Below are positions 35,600 to 45,223 of a stretch of DNA of 63,279 bases, one piece after another. The position numbers and the translations under genes were made by a program. Numbering within the stretch: the first letter of the stretch is position 1; the number at the start of each line of letters is the position of its first letter. The notes below the pieces were generated by a model. The model worked only from the letters and a program-made list of their open reading frames with translations, did no database searches and had not been told where the DNA came from. The DNA lies in assembly GCA_910579415.1 (NCBI GenBank), contig CAJTUY010000005.1, positions 1 to 63,279 of the forward strand, read 5' to 3'. Source of the stretch: an uncultured Clostridia bacterium. Lineage in GTDB: Bacteria; Bacillota; Clostridia; UBA1381.

Positions 35600-38500
35600 A
35601 TGAAATCAAAAGTTATTTCAGTTTTAACCGCATTAGCGATAATATTCTCGTTAGTGCCGGCAGCATTTGCGGTTGAAACAGAACCGCTGTTTAACAGCTG
35701 GACAGAAGCGGCACAAGCCGCAGTACAAGGGACAGACTATACTCAAAGCGGTACAGCGTACACAATTAAAACCGCTAAGGGTCTTGCTTGGTTGGCAGAT
35801 AAAATAAACGCACAGTCAACAGCAGTCAATGTCACACTGGAAAATGACATTGACCTGTCAAATACGGTAAAGCAGGGCGTAAGTTGGATTCCGATTGCGA
35901 ATGAAAAAAAGCAGTTCAGCGGTACGTTTGACGGTCAGGGACATACTGTGAAAGGTCTTGTGATTGAGAACGGCGAAGAAGAAAAAAATTATGGTCTGTT
36001 TGGAACAATCGGTCTTGAGGGTGTTGTCCGAAATGTTAAAACCGAAGGAAAAATAAGTCTTATGGGCGCAGAGTACAATGGAGAAAACTATTCTCCTATT
36101 GACCATTCCTACGGAGGAGCCGTCGCAGGTGAAAATCGCGGTACAATTATAAACTGTGAAAATGCGGCGGATATAACCGGTACATATACAGGCGGAATTG
36201 CAGGTGTTAATCGCGGTGTAATTGAAAACAGCAGTAACAGCGGTAACATTTCCGGATATGAGGAAATAGGCGGTATAACAGGCTTAAATATACAGAATTA
36301 TTACAATAATAACAAGCCTGCAAGTATATTAAACTGTAATAATACAGGTAGTGTTGCAGGCTGTGAAGAGGTCGGAGGTATTGCAGGAAGAACGTCCACA
36401 GCTTCAATAAATGACAGCTCAAATTCGGGCAGAATTACAGGTCAGATGAGTCTGGGCGGTATTACAGGCGATGGTGACGGAGCTATAATTGACAGCTGTG
36501 AAAATTCAGGAACAGTTGAAGTAAAATATGATAAGGCTTCGCGTTATTCAATTTGTCAGTCTATCGGCGGTATTGTAGGAAATATTGCCAATCTTTACGG
36601 TACTTCATGGAAAATTCAGTACTGTTATAATACAGGTACTGTTGTATGCAAGAGTGATGACGCTGCTGATATAGGACATGATATCGGTGGTATTGTAGGC
36701 GGTGTATCAGCAGGCTTTTCAAGTAACACAGGTATACTTGATTGTGTAAACGACGGTAAAATTGATACGACAGGTCGTGATGTAGGCGGAGTGATTGGAC
36801 GTTCATGCGGCGGTGCAGGCGACCGTATTCCGTTTACGGCAAATTGTGTAAATAATGGTGAGGTAAGCGGTTATGAGGAAGTCGGCGGCATTGCGGGTGA
36901 AACTACCGCTACTATTGTAAACAGCTACAATACAGGTAAAATCGTCGCATCATACAAGGATGCAGGCGGTATTGTCGGCAAGACCTCAAATTACAGCACA
37001 GATTATTCAAAAGGTAAGGTTCAGAACTGCTATAACATCGGTGAGGTAAGCGCAAATAAAAATGCAGGCTCAGTAGTAGGTTACAGATATTACGGAACGG
37101 TGGAAAGCTGCTATTATCCGCAGGGACAAAAGGCATCGGGTATGGGTAGTGTAACAAACTGTGACGAATTTAACGCTGAAGGTATACTTGCAAACGGTAT
37201 GTCGCTTGTAGACAAGCTGAATGAAAATGTAAAAACACTTTCAAATAATTCATGGGGCTTTTGGATAGCTTCACAAAATCCGCCGGCAGTGTTTACTGCT
37301 GACGTATTCCTATCATGGACTGACGCAGGTAATGCGGCAGAAGAAGGTACGGATTATACAATAGAAGGCGATACATATACTGTATTTACTCCGCTTGGTC
37401 TTGCATTTATCGCAAACACCGTAAACGGAGGTAATGACTTAAACGGTAAAACCGTTGTTCTTAATAACGATATAGAACTTGCAGGAACGGTTAACGATAC
37501 TGACCTCAATGACAGAAACAGCTGGAACCCGATAGGTACGTACAAAAAATACTTTAATGGTATCTTTGATGGTCAAAACCATACAATATCGGGAATGAGA
37601 ATTAACCGTGAAACAGGCGGTCAGGGATTATTTGGCGAAGTATCTGTTTACGGTGAGGTTAAAAATCTTGGAGTTATCAACAGTAGCATTACTGTAAATA
37701 ATGATACAACAATATTTCCGGCATATAACGGAATTATTGCTGCGCATAATTTTGGAGCCATCAGAAATTGTTATACAAGCGAGAATACTTCAATCAGTGT
37801 AAACAGTACGAATGTAAAAGCTGTGGGCGGTATTGTCGGCAACAACGACTGGCAGGATAATAATAGCATTATAGAAGATTGCCGCAATATGGCGACAGTT
37901 ACAAGCAACGGTGGTCATGCGGGAGGAATAGCCGCTGTCAACAGAAACGGAGCTATTAAGAACAGCAGTAACAGCGGAACAATAACATCAGAAAAATTTT
38001 ACGCAGGAGGTATTGTAGGAACTAATGGTCAGGACCGTGATATAGGACCTGTTATAATTAACTGCTATAATGAGGGTGAGATAATCTCATCAGCGACATC
38101 TTCTCGAGGCGCGGGCGGTATTGCAGGCTGGAATACCTCATACAACAAACGAAATAGTATAATTAACAGCTATAATACAGGCGCGGTTAAAGCCGTATAC
38201 TGTGCAGGCGGTATCTGCGGTAGTAGTTGGAATGAGTTCGACATATTTAACTGTTATAATTCAGGCAGTGTAACATCATCAAAGAATATTGCAGGCGGTA
38301 TTATAGGTTCTTTTGAAAAGTGGGCGCCAACGATATCAAATTGTTATTACCTGTCGTCATCGTCTGCAAAACCGATTGGTGATAAGACAGCATATAATTT
38401 GGACTGTCGTATGTTTGATGAAAACGGCATTATTTTAGGCAGTAAACAGAGAGTATGCGATGCGCTTAACGATGGTGTACATCTCTTAAATAATAATGAT

Positions 38501-41185
38501 GCATTTACATGGACAAAGGGTAAGGGCTTTGCTGAATTCGGTGAGCCGCTTTCAGAGGCATTGACAGTAGCGGCATTGAAACTTACAAAGTCACCTGCGG
38601 CAAGCTACATTCAGGGTCAGACCTTTAATCCTGCCGGAATGATAATTACACTTCTGTATTCAAACGGTTCACAGACAGACGTTGCGTATACAGAGGAAAA
38701 TGCAGACGAATTTATATTTACACCTTCGCTTGATACCGCTCTTGCATTGACGGATACGGAAATAGCTGTTGAATACAGCGGTCAGAATGTTTTAGTTCCT
38801 ATAACGGTATATGAAAAGAATGTGACAAACATAAATGTTTCCTCACTTCCGGATAAAACAACATATCTGGAAGGTCAGGAACTTGATTTGACGGGAATTA
38901 CTGTTACAGCAATGTATGATAACGGTGACAGCGAAACAATTACAAAGTATGATGTCACTGGCTATGACAAGAATAAAGTGGGTAATCAGAATGTTACTGT
39001 ATCCTTTGGCGGTTTTACCGCATCATTCACGGTTACGGTAAAAGCAAAAACGGTTACAGGTATAAAAATACTGTCTGAGCCTAATACAAAGGAATTTGCA
39101 GAAGGAAGTGCAATTGATGTATCAGGGCTTGTTTTACAGGCACAGTATGATAATGGTACAACAGGTCTTATAACTGATTATACCATAAACGGCTATGATA
39201 AAAATACAGTTGGCAAACAGACAGTAACAATTTCTTACGGTGGTTTTGGTGCGACCTTTGATGTGGAGGTTACAGCAAAGATACTCACGGGTATTACGCT
39301 TGATACCACAAATATGAAGATGAGCTATATTGAGGGTCAGTCGCTTAACGTATCAGGTCTTGTTGTAAAGGCGAAGTATAATAACGGCACAGAACAAACT
39401 GTTGCAAGAAGCGATTATAATGTGAGCGGTTATAGCAGAAACCAAAAAGGTATTCAGACTGTAACAGTAGAATATGAAGGCTTTACAGCTCAATTTGATG
39501 TCGAAGTGGTTGATAAGACGCTTACAGGCTTAAAAATCCTTCTTCTTCCTCCAAAGAGAGATTATATTGAAGGTGAGGAATTTGACTCTTCAGGTCTTGT
39601 ACTTTGGGCAACATATGACAACGGTACAGGTCAGAATGTAATCGGTAAGGTTACGGGCTATGATAAGAATAAAATAGGTACTCAGCTTATAAGTGCGGAA
39701 TACGGCGGATTTACAGTTGAGTTTACAGTTAATGTGACGGCAAAATCACTTACAGGACTTACCGTATCTCATAAGCCGTTCAATACGGAATATATTGAGG
39801 GACAGGATTTAAATCTTAATGGTATGACTGTAACGGCGCAATACAATAACGGTACAAGCGCTGACATAACCGATTATACAGTATCGGGTTATGACAAGAA
39901 TATAATCGGTAAGCAGACTGTGACGATATCTCACGGCGGAATGACTGCATCATTTGATGTAAATGTAGAAGCTAAATGTGTTGCGGGTATTAGGGTTACA
40001 AAGCTTCCTTACCGTACAAACTATGTTGAAGGACAGGATTTAAATCCTGACGGCATGGAAGTAACAGTATACTATAACAATGGTACTACCGAGCTTACAG
40101 ATAATTATACAATATCGGGTTATGATAGGAATATTATAGGCGAACAGCTTGTAACGGTTGAATATGAGGGTAAGATAGCCAAATTTATTGTAACAGTTAT
40201 CGATAAGCAGGTTGCTAATATTGAGATAACCTCTGAGCCTACCAGAACAAATTATATTGAAGGACAGGATTTAGAGCTTGCAGGTCTTATCGTAAAGGCT
40301 GAATATAATGACGGCACGACGGGTAATGTCACAGGCTATGACATTATAGGTTATGACAAGAATAAAACAGGAGAACAGACTGTTACTGTTGAATATGCAG
40401 GTCAGACAGCTCAGTTTACAGTAAATGTAGAAGCGAAGGTTCTTGAGAATATTATGATTATCAGACTTCCGTTCAAGACTGATTATATTGAGGAACAAGA
40501 GCTTGACCTTACAGGTATATGCGTAATTGCAAATTACAATAACGGTGTATCTGAGGAGATTAACGATTATACCGTAAGCATGTTTGATAATACCGCATAT
40601 GGTATGCAGACAATTGTTCTTACATATCAGGATAAGACGGCAACCTTTGCGCTGACAGTAGCGCAAAAGCAAATGACCCAGCTTGCTATTACAAGTATGC
40701 CTGAACAGATAACATATATTAAAGGTCAGGACCTTGATTTAACGGGTATGATGGTTACTGCGGCATATGATAACGGTAAGAGCGAAGCTATTGAAGATTA
40801 TGAGATAACAGGCTTCGATAATACGGTTACAGGCCGTCAGACAATTGTTGTTCAGTACGGTTCAATGAGCGACAGCTTTAACATAATGGTAGCTGATGAT
40901 ACTCCTCGTATAAATGCTTCGGCAATTCTTGACACAGCGCAGAACACAGCACAGATTAGCTCTGCTCCCGAAAACTGCGGTGCAGGCGTAATCGTGGCAG
41001 CTCTGTATAAGGGCGATGTGCTGATATCTGTTAAGAAGGTTGAGTATAACGGTACGGATGCGCCTGAAACGCTGAGTATACCTTATACAGTTGAGCCGGA
41101 TAAGATAAAGGTTGTTCTTTGGGATAGCCTTGAAGGCATGAAACCGATATGTAATACGGAAACACCAACAGGATATGCGAAATAA
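35600..41185 (+). CDS. Giant secreted protein with GLUG repeats and tandem bacterial Ig-like domains
   Basis: A 1861-residue exported protein. Signal peptide (cleavage after PAAFA, ~25); two long blocks of GLUG-type beta-helix repeats (~35-575 and ~580-990; recurring YNTG/SNSG, IGGIVG, NRGVIENS); then one divergent and nine regular Ig-like repeats of ~77 residues, of the bacterial Ig group 3 type (YIEGQDL.L.G..V.A.Y.NGT, then GYDKN..G.QTVTV.Y). The last ~70 residues (ending KVVLWDSLEGMKPI) match the end of the LRR protein at 6846. GLUG and Ig tandem arrays suit adhesion to glycans or other cells. No LPXTG or SLH anchor is visible. Strong promoter and terminator; no operon partner. Confidence 0.88.
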   Translation: MKSKVISVLTALAIIFSLVPAAFAVETEPLFNSWTEAAQAAVQGTDYTQSGTAYTIKTAKGLAWLADKINAQSTAVNVTLENDIDLSNTVKQGVSWIPIANEKKQFSGTFDGQGHTVKGLVIENGEEEKNYGLFGTIGLEGVVRNVKTEGKISLMGAEYNGENYSPIDHSYGGAVAGENRGTIINCENAADITGTYTGGIAGVNRGVIENSSNSGNISGYEEIGGITGLNIQNYYNNNKPASILNCNNTGSVAGCEEVGGIAGRTSTASINDSSNSGRITGQMSLGGITGDGDGAIIDSCENSGTVEVKYDKASRYSICQSIGGIVGNIANLYGTSWKIQYCYNTGTVVCKSDDAADIGHDIGGIVGGVSAGFSSNTGILDCVNDGKIDTTGRDVGGVIGRSCGGAGDRIPFTANCVNNGEVSGYEEVGGIAGETTATIVNSYNTGKIVASYKDAGGIVGKTSNYSTDYSKGKVQNCYNIGEVSANKNAGSVVGYRYYGTVESCYYPQGQKASGMGSVTNCDEFNAEGILANGMSLVDKLNENVKTLSNNSWGFWIASQNPPAVFTADVFLSWTDAGNAAEEGTDYTIEGDTYTVFTPLGLAFIANTVNGGNDLNGKTVVLNNDIELAGTVNDTDLNDRNSWNPIGTYKKYFNGIFDGQNHTISGMRINRETGGQGLFGEVSVYGEVKNLGVINSSITVNNDTTIFPAYNGIIAAHNFGAIRNCYTSENTSISVNSTNVKAVGGIVGNNDWQDNNSIIEDCRNMATVTSNGGHAGGIAAVNRNGAIKNSSNSGTITSEKFYAGGIVGTNGQDRDIGPVIINCYNEGEIISSATSSRGAGGIAGWNTSYNKRNSIINSYNTGAVKAVYCAGGICGSSWNEFDIFNCYNSGSVTSSKNIAGGIIGSFEKWAPTISNCYYLSSSSAKPIGDKTAYNLDCRMFDENGIILGSKQRVCDALNDGVHLLNNNDAFTWTKGKGFAEFGEPLSEALTVAALKLTKSPAASYIQGQTFNPAGMIITLLYSNGSQTDVAYTEENADEFIFTPSLDTALALTDTEIAVEYSGQNVLVPITVYEKNVTNINVSSLPDKTTYLEGQELDLTGITVTAMYDNGDSETITKYDVTGYDKNKVGNQNVTVSFGGFTASFTVTVKAKTVTGIKILSEPNTKEFAEGSAIDVSGLVLQAQYDNGTTGLITDYTINGYDKNTVGKQTVTISYGGFGATFDVEVTAKILTGITLDTTNMKMSYIEGQSLNVSGLVVKAKYNNGTEQTVARSDYNVSGYSRNQKGIQTVTVEYEGFTAQFDVEVVDKTLTGLKILLLPPKRDYIEGEEFDSSGLVLWATYDNGTGQNVIGKVTGYDKNKIGTQLISAEYGGFTVEFTVNVTAKSLTGLTVSHKPFNTEYIEGQDLNLNGMTVTAQYNNGTSADITDYTVSGYDKNIIGKQTVTISHGGMTASFDVNVEAKCVAGIRVTKLPYRTNYVEGQDLNPDGMEVTVYYNNGTTELTDNYTISGYDRNIIGEQLVTVEYEGKIAKFIVTVIDKQVANIEITSEPTRTNYIEGQDLELAGLIVKAEYNDGTTGNVTGYDIIGYDKNKTGEQTVTVEYAGQTAQFTVNVEAKVLENIMIIRLPFKTDYIEEQELDLTGICVIANYNNGVSEEINDYTVSMFDNTAYGMQTIVLTYQDKTATFALTVAQKQMTQLAITSMPEQITYIKGQDLDLTGMMVTAAYDNGKSEAIEDYEITGFDNTVTGRQTIVVQYGSMSDSFNIMVADDTPRINASAILDTAQNTAQISSAPENCGAGVIVAALYKGDVLISVKKVEYNGTDAPETLSIPYTVEPDKIKVVLWDSLEGMKPICNTETPTGYAK
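38821..40890 (+). repeat. Nine tandem ~230-bp repeats encoding Ig-like domains
   Basis: Coding repeats within the GLUG/Ig protein, each about 77 codons, recognisable by YIEGQDL, NNGT and GYDKN blocks. They differ enough in sequence to be old duplications; units 5 and 6 are among the closest. A divergent tenth unit precedes them at about 38560-38815. Confidence 0.8.
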
Positions 41186-41195
41186 ATAATTATTG

Positions 41196-41226
41196 AAATC
41201 CTCCTGCAAAGCAGGAGGATTTTTTA
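41196..41226 (+). terminator. Terminator after the GLUG/Ig gene
   Basis: Perfect 12-bp arms AAATCCTCCTGC (41196-41207) and GCAGGAGGATTT (41211-41222) with an AAA loop, then TTTT. Confidence 0.85.
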
Positions 41227-41357
41227 TGGAAATATTGTACAGAAAATATATGTCAAACTTAGATAAAACAGCTAATCTTTTTTAAAAATATTGCAAAATA
41301 CGACACGATGATATACAATAAAATTACCAAAATTTTTTATAAAGGGGGATTAGCAGT

Positions 41358-42719
41358 ATGGAAAAACTGTTTAAACTCAAGGAGAACGGTACAAATGTAA
41401 AAACCGAAGTTATTGCCGGAATTACTACATTCCTTTCGATGGTGTACATTCTGGCAGTAAATCCGTCAATCCTGTCTGCGGCAGGCATGGATTCGGGAGC
41501 AGTATTTACAGCGACGGCTATATCGGCGGCATTTGCCAGTCTTATAATGGCATTTTTCGCTAACTATCCGATAGCACTGGCATCAGGTATGGGACTTAAT
41601 GCATACTTTGCTTATTCGGTTTGTGTGCCGATGGCTGAGGCAGGTATTCAAAATCCGTGGCAAATTGCTCTTACGGCAGTTTTGATTGAAGGTATTTTAT
41701 TTATCATTCTTTCACTGTTTAAGTTCAGAGAAACGCTGGTAAATAAAGTTCCTGCAAATCTCAAATACGGTATTTCGGCAGGTATCGGCTTATTCATTGT
41801 AATTGTAGGCTTAAAGGGTGCAGGTATTGTTGTTGAGGACGCTTCAACACTTGTTGCTCTCGGTAACGTTGCAACACCGCAGTTTGTGCTTGCAATGATT
41901 GGATTTCTGATTATTGCTGTGCTTCATCATTTCAAGGTTCCGGGCGATATTCTTATAGGTATTATTGCAACATGGGTACTCGGTATGATTGCGCAGGTTG
42001 CAGGCTGGTATCAGGTAGATGTTGAAGCAGGAGTATATTCTTTGTTCTCGAGTTTTTCGGCTTCAAGCTTTATTCCTTCAGCTCCGTATCTGTTTAAATT
42101 TGATTTCAGTTATGTAGCAAATCACTTTATGGAATTTGCTGTAATTGTATTCTCGTTCCTGTTTGTTGATTTGTTTGATACGGTTGGAACAGTAATCGGT
42201 GTTGCTGATAAGGGCGAGCTTCTTGATAAGGAAGGTAATCTTCCGAGAGCGGGCGCAGCGCTTATGGCTGACGCTGTCGGTACTGTTGCAGGCGCGTGTC
42301 TTGGTACATCAACGGTAACAAGCTATGTTGAATCAAGCGCAGGCGTGGCACAGGGCGGACGCACAGGATTAACTGCTCTTACGGCAGGCGCGCTGTTTAT
42401 TGTAGCGCTTGTATTATCGCCGATATTCCTTGCAATTCCGGGCTTTGCAACAACTCCGGCATTGATGTTTGTAGGTCTTTTAATGCTTTCATCAGTTAAG
42501 AAAATGACATTTGAAGGCGACATTGCAGATATCGTAAGCGGATTTGTGGCAATTATAATGATGCCTTTTACATATTCAATTGCAAACGGTATTATGTTTG
42601 GTATTCTTTCATGGGTTATTCTTAAAGTCTGCACAGGCAAGATTAAGGAAATTCACCCCGTAATGTGGGTTTCAAGCGCACTGTTCATACTGAGAATTAT
42701 AACTCTTGTAATTAAATAA
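41358..42719 (+). CDS. Purine permease of the AzgA/PbuG type (NCS2 superfamily)
   Basis: A 453-residue polytopic membrane transporter importing hypoxanthine, guanine or adenine by proton symport. The family's N-terminal signature is clear (KTEVIAGITTFLSMVYILAVNP), then ASGMGLNAYFAYSV, and DLFDTVGTVIGVADKGELLD and SYVESSAGVAQGGRTGLTA in the substrate-binding half. About 13 hydrophobic helices. ATG follows AAAGGGGG. The 172-bp leader was checked for a purine riboswitch; the conserved core was not found. It is single-gene, with its own terminator. Confidence 0.92.
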   Translation: MEKLFKLKENGTNVKTEVIAGITTFLSMVYILAVNPSILSAAGMDSGAVFTATAISAAFASLIMAFFANYPIALASGMGLNAYFAYSVCVPMAEAGIQNPWQIALTAVLIEGILFIILSLFKFRETLVNKVPANLKYGISAGIGLFIVIVGLKGAGIVVEDASTLVALGNVATPQFVLAMIGFLIIAVLHHFKVPGDILIGIIATWVLGMIAQVAGWYQVDVEAGVYSLFSSFSASSFIPSAPYLFKFDFSYVANHFMEFAVIVFSFLFVDLFDTVGTVIGVADKGELLDKEGNLPRAGAALMADAVGTVAGACLGTSTVTSYVESSAGVAQGGRTGLTALTAGALFIVALVLSPIFLAIPGFATTPALMFVGLLMLSSVKKMTFEGDIADIVSGFVAIIMMPFTYSIANGIMFGILSWVILKVCTGKIKEIHPVMWVSSALFILRIITLVIK

Positions 42720-42730
42720 AAAACTGATTA

Positions 42731-42760
42731 AAAAGCGTATGCATTGCATACGCTTTTTTA
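42731..42760 (+). terminator. Terminator after the purine permease gene
   Basis: 12-bp arms AAAAGCGTATGC (42731-42742) and GCATACGCTTTT (42746-42757), then TTTA. Confidence 0.85.
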
Positions 42761-42830
42761 TTTTTGTATAAGTTATTGATTATAAAATATCTTTTTAATA
42801 TACATTTATATAAAAGTATCTTAAAAAGAT

Positions 42831-42859
42831 TTGACTTTTTGCTTAAAATGAGGTATAAT
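42831..42859 (+). promoter_or_regulatory. Promoter of the tail-fibre-like gene
   Basis: TTGACT (42831-42836), 17-bp spacer, TATAAT (42854-42859). A 5'-leader hairpin ATACGGA / TCCGTAT (42897-42903, 42912-42918) lies just before the ribosome site. Confidence 0.8.
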
Positions 42860-42935
42860 ATATATAAGCTTTAATAAGAACACGGTGCATACTAACATAC
42901 GGATTGCCCTGTCCGTATAGAAAGGAAATGTACAA

Positions 42936-43643
42936 ATGAATTTAAAGCTAAACTTTAACGGAAAAACCCTGCTTAAAGACTGGTGGAAAATTATGTTGGA
43001 AAATCTGACTACAATTAACACCCGTTTTGAAGCGCACCGCACGACAAATCCGCTTGACCACCCTGACAATAGTGTCAGGAAAAATCATATTTCGGATAAG
43101 GCTGTCGGCACGGACCAGATTGACGATTACAGCGTTACGGCAACAAAGCTTGCTCAGTATTCTGTTTCAGCGGCTAAGATATATCCCGGCGCGGTACAGA
43201 CTGCGCATATAAAGGACGAAAATGTCACAAAAGCTAAGTTGGAGCAGTCATTGCAGGAACAGCTTAACGGTTTTCAGGACTATATTGATTCACCGCCTGC
43301 AATTGCGGACGGAAGCGTCACATGGGATAAAATTAACATGAATGTTCAGCCGTTTATCAGGAATAGTATGAATGAGCAGGAAACGTATGACTATTGTCAG
43401 AACAATTTTTCAAACGCATATCCCAATGCGCTTGTGTTTATGTTCAATTCGTCATACGGAAGCTTTACCGACGCGCCGCCCGATACATCGGCAATGAGCG
43501 ATGGTAATATCAAATTTGCAATGTTCACCGTAAGAATAAGCGCAATGAGCAGGCTGCAAATCGCGATTAACCTTTCATCAATGAAACGGTATATGAGAAT
43601 TGCCGGAGGTTCGCTGGCACATGCGTGGAGAGAAATGAACTGA
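42936..43643 (+). CDS. Phage tail-fibre-like repeat protein, isolated
   Basis: A 235-residue protein. An N-terminal ~60 residues (LKDWWKIMLENLTTINTRFEAHRT, possibly helical) lead into repeats of the kind seen in tail-fibre shafts of siphophages (DKAVGTDQIDDYSVTATKL, AQYSVSAAKIYPGAVQTAHI, KDENVTKAKL; about residues 63-115). The C-terminal ~110 residues form an unassigned globular part with FTDAPPDTSAMSDGNIKFAM. No signal peptide. No other phage gene is near; it has its own promoter and a bidirectional terminator. It may be a phage remnant, a tailocin component, or a domesticated surface or binding protein. ATG follows AGAAAGGAAA. Confidence 0.65.
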   Translation: MNLKLNFNGKTLLKDWWKIMLENLTTINTRFEAHRTTNPLDHPDNSVRKNHISDKAVGTDQIDDYSVTATKLAQYSVSAAKIYPGAVQTAHIKDENVTKAKLEQSLQEQLNGFQDYIDSPPAIADGSVTWDKINMNVQPFIRNSMNEQETYDYCQNNFSNAYPNALVFMFNSSYGSFTDAPPDTSAMSDGNIKFAMFTVRISAMSRLQIAINLSSMKRYMRIAGGSLAHAWREMN

Positions 43644-43649
43644 AAACAA

Positions 43650-43676
43650 AAACTGCTGCATATGCAGCAGTTTTTT
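43650..43676. terminator. Bidirectional terminator between convergent genes
   Basis: Stem AAACTGCTGCA / TGCAGCAGTTT (43650-43660, 43662-43672) with T's on the plus strand and T's of the complementary A-run on the minus strand. It serves the tail-fibre-like gene and the minus-strand MATE gene. Confidence 0.8.
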
Positions 43677-45014
43677 CTATACAAGTTTTTTTGTTTTCCA
43701 TTTTCCCGAATAGTATCGTATTACAGGTACGGAAGCGCCCATTGTCCATGCAAGCGGAGTGGCAATCCATATACCCGTTGAACCAAACGGCTTCACCAAT
43801 ATATATGCAAATATAATTCTGCCTGTAAGTTCAAGTATGCCTGCTATGGCGGAGGTATTTACATCACCGGCGCCGCGCAGTACGTTAAGATATGTACGCA
43901 TAACTGCCGCGACAATATAAGCCACGCATACAATGGTCAGATATTTGCTTCCTATATCGATTGCCAGCGACGCATTATCACTGTCAAGGAAAATACCGAG
44001 CATCTGACGGCGGAACAGTACGATAAGTACAGCCAGAACAATACATATACCGATAAGCGAAGCAAGTGTCTGATACATGCCTTTTTTAATTCGTGAAATA
44101 TTTCCTGCGCCCATATTCTGTCCGGCAAACACCGACAGCGCCGAACCTATTGAGCATATCGGGGCAATAGCGATTGAGTCAATCTTTATTGCGGCGGTAT
44201 AGCCTGCAAGCGTTATCGAGCCGAACGAGTTAACGAGCCTCTGGACGCTCATAGTGCCGAGAGATATAAGGCAGCTTTCCAGCGCTGAAGGAACACCAGT
44301 ACGAAAAATTCTTTTAATGGCAAGCGGAGTGGTTTTAAAGCTTATGCCGCTGAGATTAAGCTGTTCACGATAGCGTATAATATGTACAATACAGTAAATG
44401 CCGCTTACAACCTGCGCTATAACGGTTGCCTGCGCCGCGCCTGCAACACCCATTTTAAATATAACTACAAACACAAGGTCCAGTCCTGCATTTAGAAGCG
44501 AGGCTAAAATAAGCGCATACAGCGGTGTACGGCTGTCGCCCAGACTTCGCAGTACCGCGCTTGCCCCATTATAAACCGCTGTGCCTATGGTAAATGCAAA
44601 AATAATGTTTACATATTTTACTGCATCATCAATTACGTTATTTGGGGTGTTTAAAAGCAGAAGTATTTTTTTTGAAAAAATAATGCCCGCCGCAGAGGTT
44701 ACAACAGAAAGTATAATTACGGTGTAAATAAGCCCCGTAACGGTTTTTCGCATTTCATCAAAATCACGTTTGCCGAAGCACTGGGAAATTATAATTCCCG
44801 CGCCGCTTGTAAGTCCCATCATAAGACAAATCATAACGGCTATAATAGTGCCTGTCGAACCGACTGCCGCCAAAGCCTGTGAGCCGACAAACCTGCCGAC
44901 AACCGCCGCGTCGACAAAATTGTAAATCTGCTGAAATACGTTGCCTATCAGCATGGGTACCGAAAAGGACAGTATCAGCTTTAAAGGATTTCCTTTCGTC
45001 ATATCATATACCAT
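43677..45014 (-). CDS. MATE family efflux transporter
   Basis: A 445-residue, twelve-helix cation-antiport exporter. MATE hallmarks: the opening MTKGNPLKLILSFSVPMLIGNVFQQIYNFVDAAVVGRFVGSQALAAVG, and a second half with the matching SLGTMSVQRLVNSFG and internal pseudosymmetry; helix-1 acidic residue present in NFVDAAVVG. Substrate (drugs, toxins, metabolites) unknown. Starts at ATG 45014 after a G-rich ribosome site on the minus strand; consensus promoter upstream. Divergent from a second MATE gene at 45224 and sharing limited identity with it, so they are paralogues of different subgroups. Confidence 0.92.
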   Translation of the reverse strand: MVYDMTKGNPLKLILSFSVPMLIGNVFQQIYNFVDAAVVGRFVGSQALAAVGSTGTIIAVMICLMMGLTSGAGIIISQCFGKRDFDEMRKTVTGLIYTVIILSVVTSAAGIIFSKKILLLLNTPNNVIDDAVKYVNIIFAFTIGTAVYNGASAVLRSLGDSRTPLYALILASLLNAGLDLVFVVIFKMGVAGAAQATVIAQVVSGIYCIVHIIRYREQLNLSGISFKTTPLAIKRIFRTGVPSALESCLISLGTMSVQRLVNSFGSITLAGYTAAIKIDSIAIAPICSIGSALSVFAGQNMGAGNISRIKKGMYQTLASLIGICIVLAVLIVLFRRQMLGIFLDSDNASLAIDIGSKYLTIVCVAYIVAAVMRTYLNVLRGAGDVNTSAIAGILELTGRIIFAYILVKPFGSTGIWIATPLAWTMGASVPVIRYYSGKWKTKKLV

Positions 45015-45047
45015 ATGACAGCCCCCCTATAAATAAAAGTCTATGAC

Positions 45048-45076
45048 ATTATAGACCATTTAATATATAAAGTCAA
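45048..45076 (-). promoter_or_regulatory. Promoter of the minus-strand MATE gene
   Basis: On the minus strand TTGACT (45076-45071), 17-bp spacer, TATAAT (45053-45048). Confidence 0.8.
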
Positions 45077-45152
45077 TATAAATTTTGGGTTATTTTTAAT
45101 TTATTTTTTTTGACAAAATTGAATATATATTTTTATTTTTAAATATATTCAC

Positions 45153-45181
45153 TTGAACCTTTTTTTGAATTATGATAAACT
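45153..45181 (+). promoter_or_regulatory. Probable promoter of the plus-strand MATE gene
   Basis: TTGAAC near 45153, 17-bp spacer, TAAACT near 45176-45181, about 43 bases before the start codon. Confidence 0.5.
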
Positions 45182-45223
45182 GTTAGTATAAGCTAAAAAC
45201 AGTGAAAAGAGATGTAATATAAT

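Noticed and set aside
38821..40890. CRISPR-like array (regularly spaced repeats)
   Set aside because: The ~230-bp period is that of coding Ig-like domains, with no short identical repeats or unique spacers.
41226..41357. Possible purine riboswitch upstream of the permease gene
   Set aside because: No conserved purine-aptamer core or paired P2/P3 arms were found; the leader is simple AT-rich sequence.
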